Source of the DNA: Bacilli bacterium | GTDB lineage: Bacteria; Bacillota_I; Bacilli_A; RFN20; CAG-826 | DNA length: 39,809 bases | Assembly: GCA_024695105.1 (NCBI GenBank) | Contig: JAILIV010000085.1 | Span: forward strand, 1 to 39,809 | Direction: 5' to 3' | Part shown: piece after piece, positions 1-7,762 of the stretch | How the letters are laid out: each line of letters opens with the position of its first letter | Position numbering within the stretch: position 1 is the stretch's first letter | Position numbers and translations under genes: made by a program | The notes under the pieces: generated by a model | Databases searched by the model: none | What the model saw: the letters and a program-made list of their open reading frames with translations, nothing else | Told to the model about the DNA's origin: nothing

Positions 1-75
1 TAAACCCCGCGCCGCGTATTCGCAGGAGGCATAGAAACTCTTCAAGTCGATGACGGCGCAAACTTCCCTTCCCAT
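1..75 (-). CDS. Y-family DNA polymerase (DinB/UmuC-like), N-terminal 25 codons only, runs off window start
   Basis: Reverse complement from ATG at 75 reads MGREVCAVIDLKSFYASCEYAARGL, matching the N-terminal 'ID(L/M)xSFYASxE' catalytic motif of Y-family polymerases. Not in the ORF track because it is truncated. Confidence 0.8.
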   Translation of the reverse strand, partial: MGREVCAVIDLKSFYASCEYAARGL

Positions 76-230
76 ACTTTCATCGCAGGAGAAAACTCAT
101 TCAAAAAAGTCTTGCCAAAACGACCTCTCAAAACATGGTCGGAAGGCAAAAACCTTTTTCTTTCGATGGCCAAAAAAGAACCCCGATTTTCTTATACGCT
201 ATTCAAAGGGAACCCCTTGATTTTCTATGG

Positions 231-258
231 TTGACTTTCCCGTGTGGCTCGTTATGAT
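231..258 (+). promoter_or_regulatory. Promoter of T-box-metNIQ
   Basis: TTGACT (231-236), 16-nt spacer, TATGAT (253-258), just upstream of the T-box leader. Confidence 0.6.
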
Positions 259-267
259 TTGGCCATC

Positions 268-532
268 GGCAACGAAAGGGAAGAGTACGTTTGACCCTGG
301 CCTAAGAGAGAGTCCCCCATCGGCTGGAAGGGGATAGGCAAAGACAGACAGAACATGGCCCTGGAGCCGTCTAGGCGATAGGTAGTCTAGGCCGGGAGCG
401 CCCGTCAAAGCGCGAGGGTATATCCATCATTGGCGTACTCAGTAAGGTCCATCGCGGTGACGCGTGGATGAATCAAGGTGGTAACACGGGCTATTGCGTC
501 TCGTCCTTGAATGAACAGGATGGGACGTTTTA
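268..532 (+). promoter_or_regulatory. T-box leader (tRNA-Met sensing) upstream of metNIQ
   Basis: Stem I-like 5' part (aacgaaagggaagagtacg), putative specifier loop GAAC-ATG-GCC (ATG at 355-357), T-box core aaggTGGTaacacggg (475-490), then an intrinsic terminator. The specifier (Met) and the UGGU bulge (matching A73-CCA) agree with the downstream methionine transporter. Confidence 0.88.
497..532 (+). terminator. T-box intrinsic terminator
   Basis: CGTCTCGTCCT (497-507) pairs over 11 bp with AGGATGGGACG (517-527), followed by TTTTATTT. Confidence 0.85.
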
Positions 533-558
533 TTTACCCTCCTGTGGAAAGGAGGGCT

Positions 559-1554
559 ATGCCCGAAATCGAAATTCGGAACTTATGTAAGTCCTTTGGC
601 GACAAAACCATTTTGGACCATGTTTCGCTCGAAATCGAAAAAGGGGACGTCTATGGTGTCCTTGGTCTTTCTGGCGCGGGCAAATCCACGTTGGTGCGTT
701 GCATCAACGGCTTGGAGATTCCCGATGGCGGGGAGATTTATTACCGCGGTGAATTGCTCTGCTCGCCCTCAAAACGGATCGAGAAGCAGAAACGATCTAA
801 GATCGCGATGATCTTCCAGCAGTTCAACTTGTTAGAGCAACGCAGTGTTCTTGGTAACGTCTTGCTCGGCTTGGAAATCGTAAAATTCGGCGATCGAATG
901 CGCCGCAGGGAAAAGGCGATGGAATGTCTTAGGCGCGTGGGATTGGAAGATAAGGCCGACGCGTATCCGGCGAACCTCTCCGGCGGTCAAAAGCAACGCG
1001 TCGCCATCGCTAGGGCCCTCGCCCTCGATCCGGAGGTGATCCTCAGCGATGAAGCCACCAGCGCACTCGACCCCGAAACGACCCAGTCCATTCTTTCTTT
1101 ATTAAAAGAACTGAATAAGGAACTCGGCATCACCATCGTCATGATTTCGCACCAACTCGGCGTCATCGAATCCATCTGCAACAAAGTCGCGATCCTCGAT
1201 AACGCAAAGCTCGTTGAGCAAGGTGAACTCTCCGACGTATTCCTCAACCCGAAGACGGAAATCGCCCGTTCGCTCATCTACGCCGACCATGTCCATACGG
1301 CATTAAACGAGCATCACTTCATCCGTTTGCTCTTCGACGGGAACTCCGATGAGCCAATCATCGCCAACATCGTGCAGCAATGCTCGTTGCTCGTCTCCAT
1401 CGTTTACGCGTCGACCAAGGTCATCGACGGCAAAGTCTATGGCCAAACCGTCATCAAGCGCCCAAAGGAAGAGGCGGACCGCGAGAAACTCAAAAAATAT
1501 TTGCAGCTTCGTCACGTAAAGTTCGAGGAGGTGAAGTCCCTTGGGATGGAATGA
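559..1554 (+). CDS. metN: Methionine ABC transporter ATP-binding protein MetN (with C-terminal NIL domain)
   Basis: Walker A GLSGAGKSTLVRCIN, signature NLSGGQKQRVAIARAL, NIL-type C-terminus; T-box Met upstream; followed by metI and metQ. Start moved from 511 (inside the terminator loop) to ATG 559 preceded by AAGGAGGG. Confidence 0.95.
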   Translation: MPEIEIRNLCKSFGDKTILDHVSLEIEKGDVYGVLGLSGAGKSTLVRCINGLEIPDGGEIYYRGELLCSPSKRIEKQKRSKIAMIFQQFNLLEQRSVLGNVLLGLEIVKFGDRMRRREKAMECLRRVGLEDKADAYPANLSGGQKQRVAIARALALDPEVILSDEATSALDPETTQSILSLLKELNKELGITIVMISHQLGVIESICNKVAILDNAKLVEQGELSDVFLNPKTEIARSLIYADHVHTALNEHHFIRLLFDGNSDEPIIANIVQQCSLLVSIVYASTKVIDGKVYGQTVIKRPKEEADREKLKKYLQLRHVKFEEVKSLGME

Positions 1555-2212
1555 ATTCTTCTTGGCTCTAGGCGAGACCGTCGGCATGACGGTGATCGCC
1601 ACGATCCTCGCCTATTTGGTAGGCATGCCACTAGGCATATTGCTTTATATGACGGGCAAAAAGGGGCTAAAGCCCAACCGTGCGCTCAATTTCGTGATCG
1701 GTATCCTCGTCAACACGCTGCGCTCGGTGCCTTGCCTTATCCTCATCATCATCCTCATCCCGCTCACCCGCGGCGTATTCGGTAGGGCGACGGGGGCATG
1801 GTATACGATGATCATCCCCTTGTTCTTCGCCTCATTCGCCTATGTCGCTCGCGTCATTGAGACCTCGCTTAACGAGGTGGATCAAGGCGTCGTGGAAACC
1901 GCGCGAAGCATGGGTGCATCCACCTTCCAAATCGTGTGGAAGGTGCTCTTAAGAGAAGCGCGCCCCTCCCTGGTGCTCGGCCTATCCCTCTCCACCATCT
2001 CCATCCTCGGCTATACCGCCTTCGCCTTCGACTTCGGGGCGGGCGGATTGATCGCCAGGGCCTATAGCATCTACAACAACCATCCGATGAATTACCTAAG
2101 CCGACCGGACATCTGGGTGATTCTCATCCTCATTGTCATCGTCGTGCAGGTCATTCAGGAACTCGGACTCTACTGGTCCAAACAAATCGACAAAAGGAGA
2201 ATCGCAAAATGA
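1541..2212 (+). CDS. metI: Methionine ABC transporter permease MetI
   Basis: Multi-TM permease with EAA-like segment; overlaps metN and metQ in an operon. Confidence 0.93.
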   Translation: MGWNEFFLALGETVGMTVIATILAYLVGMPLGILLYMTGKKGLKPNRALNFVIGILVNTLRSVPCLILIIILIPLTRGVFGRATGAWYTMIIPLFFASFAYVARVIETSLNEVDQGVVETARSMGASTFQIVWKVLLREARPSLVLGLSLSTISILGYTAFAFDFGAGGLIARAYSIYNNHPMNYLSRPDIWVILILIVIVVQVIQELGLYWSKQIDKRRIAK

Positions 2213-3069
2213 AAAAACATACCTTATTCCTCTTCGCCGCCTTAGCCCCGTTGACTCTGGTCTCCTGCGGCGAAAACGGCAACACCATCACCTTCGCCGC
2301 GAGCGAATTGCCTCATGCGAAGATCTTAAACGAGGCCCTCGCCCCGGTGCTCAAAGAGAAAGGCTTCGACATCAAAGTCACGGTCTTGGATTGGACGCAG
2401 CAAAACGCCGCCGTGGCGCGCGGCGAATACGATGCGAACTATTTCCAGCACGAGCCTTACCTCAATTCCTATAACGCGGATGCGGGGGAAGACGGCGCTT
2501 TGAAATTGGTCGTGAAAGCCCACTTCGAAAAGCTTTGTCTCTACGCTTCCAACCCCCAAGACAAAACGTTGGACAATGGGGATTCCATCGAGATCGTGAA
2601 CGATATTTCGAACATCGAACGCGCTTTGCTTTTGTTGAAAGATAATGGGGTTTTGTCGGACATTTCGAAGAATTGCTATGACAAAGATGGCAATTTTGCG
2701 GAGTTTGACGTCAACCGTCCCAACGATTTCGTCACCTTCGCGGACGACTATTCCCGCTGCACGATCACCTGCATTAAGGAGAGCGCACTAGCTGCGTCCT
2801 TAGGCGATTACGATTTCGGCGTCTTGCCCGGCAACACGGCACTAAAAGGCCTAGGGGATGACTATGCCTCCCGCATCGTCTTCGGCGAAACCGTGACCGA
2901 GGAAGTCTTGTCGTTAAGGGCCAACGGCGTGGCCGTGAGACCCGCGGACGCGACGAACGAGAAAACCAAAGCCATCGTCGACGCCTTCGCCGATGCGCGC
3001 GTCTCCTCCTACATCCAAAAGACCTTCGGCGAGTCTGTCGTTTACCATTACGAAAACCTGTTGAAGTAA
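2209..3069 (+). CDS. metQ: Methionine ABC transporter substrate-binding lipoprotein MetQ
   Basis: Lipobox LTLVSCG; NlpA/MetQ-like sequence (HAKILNEALAPVLKEKGFDIKVTVLDWTQQNAAVARGEYDANYFQHEPYL). Confidence 0.94.
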   Translation: MKKHTLFLFAALAPLTLVSCGENGNTITFAASELPHAKILNEALAPVLKEKGFDIKVTVLDWTQQNAAVARGEYDANYFQHEPYLNSYNADAGEDGALKLVVKAHFEKLCLYASNPQDKTLDNGDSIEIVNDISNIERALLLLKDNGVLSDISKNCYDKDGNFAEFDVNRPNDFVTFADDYSRCTITCIKESALAASLGDYDFGVLPGNTALKGLGDDYASRIVFGETVTEEVLSLRANGVAVRPADATNEKTKAIVDAFADARVSSYIQKTFGESVVYHYENLLK

Positions 3070-3158
3070 ACCCACTCCGAATATTTGTCGCGCGTTTCCC
3101 CAATTCGCCTTTTCAAAGGTTAAATGGGGGCGCGCGTTGAGTATAATAATCGAGCCGT

Positions 3159-3234
3159 GGGGCATTAGCTCAGCTGGGAGAGCGCTTCGTTCGCATCGAA
3201 GAGGTCAGCGGTTCGAGCCCGCCATGCTCCACCA
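3159..3234 (+). tRNA. tRNA-Ala (anticodon CGC), CCA encoded
   Basis: GGGGCAT acceptor pairs with ATGCTCC; D-arm TAGCTCAGCTGGGAGAGC; anticodon arm CTTCG-TTCGCAT-CGAAG; T-loop TTCGAGC; ends ACCA then T-run. TATAAT at 3142-3147 upstream. Confidence 0.93.
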
Positions 3235-3261
3235 TTTTTTATCGATTGTCGTCGGCCAAAG

Positions 3262-3299
3262 CCGATCATCCGGAATCGCACGAACCCGATCATCCGGAA
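3262..3299. repeat. Two-copy direct repeat CCGATCATCCGGAA (24-bp period)
   Basis: CCGATCATCCGGAA at 3262-3275 and 3286-3299. Confidence 0.7.
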
Positions 3300-3401
3300 C
3301 CGAGCCGCCCGGCGGCCGACCATATAGACGGATCTGGCTATCGACCAGGTCCTTTTCTTTCGCCACAAACGAAAAAGAGCCGCGACCCGCGCGACCCTTG
3401 G

Positions 3402-3530
3402 CTAGCCCAGTATGTTAAGCACGAAGATCTCGGCCTCTGGGTATCGGGCGACGACCGCGTCGAGCTCGTCTTCGCGGACCATCATGTAGGTTACCCGACC
3501 GGCTTCGTGGATCGATATTTTGATGACCAT
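3402..3530 (-). CDS. Putative 42-aa small protein
   Basis: Reverse strand TTTTTGGAGGAACG-ATG gives MVIKISIHEAGRVTYMMVREDELDAVVARYPEAEIFVLNILG-stop. Strong SD, but short and no family recognised. Confidence 0.35.
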   Translation of the reverse strand: MVIKISIHEAGRVTYMMVREDELDAVVARYPEAEIFVLNILG

Positions 3531-3556
3531 CGTTCCTCCAAAAATCTGCAAAAAAG

Positions 3557-3670
3557 CCGCATGTTCGCGTGGGCGGTTTAGGCATCTCCATCGTTAAGAA
3601 GATCATGACGGATTGCGCCTACGACCATATCAATGGCAAGAACATTCTTGTCTTGAAGAAGACTTTCTAA
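3557..3670 (+). pseudogene. C-terminal fragment of a GHKL ATPase / RsbW-SpoIIAB-like anti-sigma factor kinase
   Basis: Frame reads PHVRVGGLGISIVKKIMTDCAYDHINGKNILVLKKTF-stop, resembling the G2-box C-terminus (GGLGI..VK.IMD...Y....G.N.L.L.K). No N-terminal ATPase domain upstream; in-frame stop at 3524. Confidence 0.6.
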
Positions 3671-3736
3671 CCCGGAAAGCCGTATGCGTTGGGCGCCCCT
3701 AAAAGGAATCTTTGCCGGAAGAAGCATTACGGCGCT

Positions 3737-3787
3737 TAAGGGCAGGGCAACATTAAGGGCAGGGCAACATTAAGGGCAGGGCAACAT
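3737..3787. repeat. Perfect tandem repeat, 3 x 17 bp (TAAGGGCAGGGCAACAT)
   Basis: Three consecutive identical 17-mers at 3737-3753, 3754-3770, 3771-3787. Confidence 0.95.
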
Positions 3788-3821
3788 AGAAAAAAAGAAG
3801 GCACCTGCTACCATTATCCTT

Positions 3822-4460
3822 ATGAAGTTCTTTGTGTTCGCCATCGACGATGGAACCGTCTTTGATAAGAACGTCATCGCCATCTTCAACAAATATGGAA
3901 TCAAGGCGACGTTTAACCTCAACAGCGGTCTCCAGGATTTCGTGTGGTTTAAGGATTGGCTGGAGGTTCGCCGGCTAAGGTTAGAAGAGAATAAAGATAT
4001 TTACGATGGCCACGAGGTGGCCTCTCATTCTTTGACTCACCCATTTTTGACTTCGTTGTCCGATGAAGGCATCTATCGCGAAGTCAAAGAAGACATCGAT
4101 AACCTACGGAACATATTTCAACGTGACATCACGTCCTTCTCCTTCCCTTTCGATGGCTTTGACGAACGGTCCATCGGCATCATCAAGAACCTCGGGATCA
4201 CGCATATCATTCTCCCTGCGATCGATGACTCCTTCCGCCGTCCCGCGGACACGTATCACATCAAAGTGACTTCGTGGGACATCGATGACGCATTAGTAAA
4301 GGCGAAGAGATTTATTGAGGATGACCAAGCGGAGATGTTCGTCTACCTTTCTCATTCTTATGACTATGAATACGCTGGCAACTACGACAAATTGGAAAAG
4401 CTTTGTCAAATCGTAAGCGGAAACCAGGACATTAAGATCATTAACGTTAAGGACATTTAG
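3822..4460 (+). CDS. Polysaccharide deacetylase (NodB/CE4-like) family protein
   Basis: FAIDDGT...FNKYGIKATFNLNS...HEVASHSLTHPFL...FSFPFDGF matches CE4 motif order. Confidence 0.8.
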   Translation: MKFFVFAIDDGTVFDKNVIAIFNKYGIKATFNLNSGLQDFVWFKDWLEVRRLRLEENKDIYDGHEVASHSLTHPFLTSLSDEGIYREVKEDIDNLRNIFQRDITSFSFPFDGFDERSIGIIKNLGITHIILPAIDDSFRRPADTYHIKVTSWDIDDALVKAKRFIEDDQAEMFVYLSHSYDYEYAGNYDKLEKLCQIVSGNQDIKIINVKDI

Positions 4461-4536
4461 CAGGCAATGGGCCCGCGATGCCTTCAAGCGAAAAAAAGCA
4501 CAGGCGTGCATGCGCTTTTTGCAATGGCTTTTTGGA

Positions 4537-4878
4537 TTAACCAAACGTGATGGCGAGGAAAGCCATTAGTTCATCATTAGAGAGGAAACCGTTGATCTCG
4601 TAGAGGTATGGGCCGCAGTATTGGCGGATCTTATTTCCCTCCACCTCCGCGATGTAGTTGCCGCAATACCGACGCAGCCTTCGTCCATCGAATTCCAGAA
4701 GATACGGTCCGCAGTATTGCCGGATCTTATCTCCTTCGATTTGGTAGATTGAAGGCCCGCAGTAACGGCGCACCGTTTTCCCAGAAATCTCATAAAGGTA
4801 GGGTCCACAATAGTCTCGGATTTTGCCTCCGGTGATTTCCAAAATGTTGGGTCCACAGTATCTACGTATCGTTGCCAT
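4537..4878 (-). CDS. Small six-repeat protein, 16-aa repeats 'IRxYCGPYLYEIxGxK' (beta-flower-like)
   Basis: IRRYCGPNILEITGGK / IRDYCGPYLYEISGKT / VRRYCGPSIYQIEGDK / IRQYCGPYLLEFDGRR / LRRYCGNYIAEVEGNK / IRQYCGPYLYEINGFL, then SNDELMAFLAITFG. Confidence 0.8.
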   Translation of the reverse strand: MATIRRYCGPNILEITGGKIRDYCGPYLYEISGKTVRRYCGPSIYQIEGDKIRQYCGPYLLEFDGRRLRRYCGNYIAEVEGNKIRQYCGPYLYEINGFLSNDELMAFLAITFG

Positions 4879-4959
4879 ACGTGAATTGTACCACGAGGCG
4901 AGAATTCGCCCTTCGTTTTTCCACTTCTTGGATTATCATTATGCGGCGAGGTTTACGGT

Positions 4960-6378
4960 ATGCATTATGACGTTGTCCTCGTAGGTGCTGGACCTGCTGG
5001 TTATTTCGCGGCCTACGAACTGAACAAACTGAATCCAAATCTGAAGATTGCCTTAATCGATCGTGGCAACCCCATCGAGAAAAGACGCTGCCCCGTTTTG
5101 GAGCACAAGATCCAGAAGTGCCCCATGAATCCCAAAGGCTATGGCGGTTGCTCGCCCGCGTGCTCCATCACCAACGGCTTTGGTGGAGCAGGAGCCTATT
5201 CCGACGGCAAGTTCAACATCACCACCGAGTTTGGCGGATGGCTTACCGATTACATCAACGACGACGAGCTTTTGGACATCATTCGCTACGTGGATGAAAT
5301 CAATTTGAGCTTTGGGGCGACCGAAACCATTACGGATCCCGATGTTCCGGCGGTAAAACAGATCGAACGCCGCGCCATGGCGGCTGGATTAAAGCTTTTG
5401 CGGAGCAAAGTTCGCCATCTCGGTACCGAGGAGAATCTCAAAATCCTTACCCGCATCGCCGATTATCTGAAACCGCGCATCGACATGTTTTTTGGAATGA
5501 AAGTCCAAGACATCGTCGTGGAGGATGGCGCGGTCAAAGGCGTCGTCCTAGAAGACGGCCAGACTTTTGAAAGCGACTTCGTGTCCCTAAGCGTGGGCAG
5601 GGAAGGCAGCAAATGGCTTTCGGAGATCTTGGAGAAGCGCGGCGTGACCATGACCCAGAACCAAGTGGATTTGGGCGTCCGCGTCGAATGCCCCAACCTG
5701 GTCATGGAGGAAATCAATAACACCCTCTATGAAGGGAAGTTCATCTACCAAACCCAAAACGGGAATACCGTGCGCACGTTTTGCTCCAATCCGGGCGGTC
5801 ATGTCGTCGTGGAAAACTATGAGGGCGTAGTCAACGTGAACGGTCATTCTTATGGAGACCCGAAATTATCTTCCCCCAACACCAACTTCGCTTTGTTGGT
5901 ATCCCACCATTTCTCTGAGCCGTTTAAAGCTCCGAACGAATACGCGAAGAAAGTATCCTCCCTCGCCAATCAGTTGGCGTGCGGTGGCGTGCTTGTCCAA
6001 CGTTTTGGTGACATTAGGTTAGGTCGCCGTTCCACCGAGAAGCGCATCAAGGAGGGCTTCGTCCGTCCGACCCTTGCCGAAGCGGTCCCAGGCGATTTGA
6101 CCTTGTGCCTCCCGCATCGAACCATGGAGTCCATCATCGAGATGATCAACATCCTCGACAAGGTGACTCCGGGCATCGCCACCGAGCACACATTGCTTTA
6201 CGGCGTGGAGGCGAAGTACTATTCCGCCCACCCGGAAATCAGCAATGAACTGGAAGTGGCCTCAATCCATAACCTCTATGTCGGAGGGGACGGCGCGGGT
6301 CTTACCCGAGGCCTCGCCCAAGCGGGTGCTTCCGGCATCATGATTGCCCGAAATATCGCCAAAAAGATTGCAAAATAG
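4960..6378 (+). CDS. NAD(P)/FAD-dependent dehydrogenase (COG2509-like)
   Basis: N-terminal VVLVGAGPAGYFAAYEL dinucleotide-binding motif; Cys-rich CPMNPKGYGGCSPACSITNGFGGAGAYSDGKFN; C-terminal YVGGDGAGLTRGLAQAGASG. Confidence 0.85.
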   Translation: MHYDVVLVGAGPAGYFAAYELNKLNPNLKIALIDRGNPIEKRRCPVLEHKIQKCPMNPKGYGGCSPACSITNGFGGAGAYSDGKFNITTEFGGWLTDYINDDELLDIIRYVDEINLSFGATETITDPDVPAVKQIERRAMAAGLKLLRSKVRHLGTEENLKILTRIADYLKPRIDMFFGMKVQDIVVEDGAVKGVVLEDGQTFESDFVSLSVGREGSKWLSEILEKRGVTMTQNQVDLGVRVECPNLVMEEINNTLYEGKFIYQTQNGNTVRTFCSNPGGHVVVENYEGVVNVNGHSYGDPKLSSPNTNFALLVSHHFSEPFKAPNEYAKKVSSLANQLACGGVLVQRFGDIRLGRRSTEKRIKEGFVRPTLAEAVPGDLTLCLPHRTMESIIEMINILDKVTPGIATEHTLLYGVEAKYYSAHPEISNELEVASIHNLYVGGDGAGLTRGLAQAGASGIMIARNIAKKIAK

Positions 6379-6397
6379 GGACAACCAAAACGAAATT

Positions 6398-6419
6398 CGC
6401 CAGGCAACTGGCGTTTTTT
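6398..6419 (+). terminator. Intrinsic terminator after FAD dehydrogenase
   Basis: CGCCAG-GCAA-CTGGCG followed by TTTTTT. Confidence 0.85.
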
Positions 6420-6544
6420 GTAAGCGGTTTACTTGGCTTGTTACGTCTTGCGAAAACGGCGGGGTTTTATAATATCGTGCGTATATTCCGAGCGCGTTTC
6501 TTTGATTTTTTTCAGCGTTGTCGGAAGCCATGAGGGGGAGAAAT

Positions 6545-7744
6545 ATGGCACGTTACGTAGGAACGGTATCCCGAGGAATTCGGGCACCGATCGTCCGAGA
6601 AGGGGACGACATCGTTTCCTTTGTCGTCGACGCGGTCACCAAAGCTTCGCAAGACGAAGAATGGGGATTCAAAGTCCGCGACAAGGACGTCATTTGCATC
6701 ACGGAGGCGATCGTCGGCCGGGCGCAAGGCAATTACGCCACGGTGGAAGACATCGCCGCTGACGTCAAAGCCAAGACCGGCGGAGGCACGGTAGGGGTGG
6801 TGTTCCCCATCCTTAGCCGGAACCGTTTCGCAATTTGCCTGCGCGGCATTGCCAAGGGCGTAAAGAAAATCGTCCTTCAACTCTCCTATCCTTCCGACGA
6901 AGTGGGCAACCAGCTCGTAGAACAGGAAGATGTGGATGCGTTAGGTCTCAATCCGTTTAGCGATATCCTGAGCCTCGAAGAATACCGTGAGAAGTTCGGC
7001 TTCAAGACACATCGCTTCACCGGGGTGGACTACGTCGCCTATTACGAGAACCTGATCAAGGAAACCGGGGCTGACGTGGAAATCATCTTTGGCAACGATC
7101 CCCGCGCCGTCTTAAAGAAAACCGACGTGGCTATCGCCGCCGACATCCATACCGCCCCGCGCACCAAACGGATGCTGAAAGAAGCGGGCGCTTCCATTGT
7201 GCTAGGGCTAGACGACATCCTTTCCGCCCCCGTTAATGGCAGCGGCTTTAACAAAGACTACGGTCTACTCGGTTCCAATAAGGCGACCGAAGACCGTGTG
7301 AAGCTTTTCCCTCGGGATGCTTTTGGCATCGTCGAATCCATCCAAAAGCGGATGCTGGAACAATTCGGCAAACACGTGGAGGTCATGATCTACGGCGATG
7401 GTGGATTCAAAGATCCCGTCTGTGGCATTTGGGAATTCGCCGACCCCGTAGTTTCGCCCTTCTATACCGAAGGGCTCGTCGGTGTCCCCAACGAATTGAA
7501 AATCAAATACCTGGCCGACAATGACTTCAAAGGGCTGTCCGGTTCCGAATTGGACAAGGCTATTTCCAAAGCCATCGCCCAAAAGCAGGGGAGCTTGGTG
7601 GGCAACATGGCCAGCCAAGGTACCACGCCCCGCCAGCTGACGGATTTGATCGGATCGCTTTCCGACCTTACTTCTGGCAGCGGAGACAAAGGCACCCCCA
7701 TCGTCTACATCCAAGGCTATTTTGACAACTACGCCACCGAGTGA
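6545..7744 (+). CDS. Coenzyme F420-0:L-glutamate ligase-like (CofE family) protein
   Basis: IRAPIVREGDDIVSFVVDAV...VRDKDVICITEAIVGRAQGNY resembles the CofE fold. ATG 6545 has SD GGGGGAG; the 518-codon-frame start at 6518 has none. Confidence 0.7.
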   Translation: MARYVGTVSRGIRAPIVREGDDIVSFVVDAVTKASQDEEWGFKVRDKDVICITEAIVGRAQGNYATVEDIAADVKAKTGGGTVGVVFPILSRNRFAICLRGIAKGVKKIVLQLSYPSDEVGNQLVEQEDVDALGLNPFSDILSLEEYREKFGFKTHRFTGVDYVAYYENLIKETGADVEIIFGNDPRAVLKKTDVAIAADIHTAPRTKRMLKEAGASIVLGLDDILSAPVNGSGFNKDYGLLGSNKATEDRVKLFPRDAFGIVESIQKRMLEQFGKHVEVMIYGDGGFKDPVCGIWEFADPVVSPFYTEGLVGVPNELKIKYLADNDFKGLSGSELDKAISKAIAQKQGSLVGNMASQGTTPRQLTDLIGSLSDLTSGSGDKGTPIVYIQGYFDNYATE

Positions 7745-7762
7745 ATCCAAGGAGGAAAACCA

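Noticed and set aside
199-408. 69-aa minus-strand ORF
   Set aside because: Overlaps the promoter and stem I of the T-box; no SD and no recognisable motif.
3246-3581. 111-aa plus-strand ORF after tRNA-Ala
   Set aside because: Spans the repeat and the GHKL fragment in a different frame; composition looks like non-coding read-through.
3737-3787. Possible CRISPR array
   Set aside because: Copies are contiguous with no spacers and no cas genes are present; it is a simple tandem repeat.
4537-4878. Possible CRISPR-like or DNA-level repeat
   Set aside because: 48-bp periodicity comes from protein repeats; the nucleotide copies diverge while the amino-acid pattern is kept.
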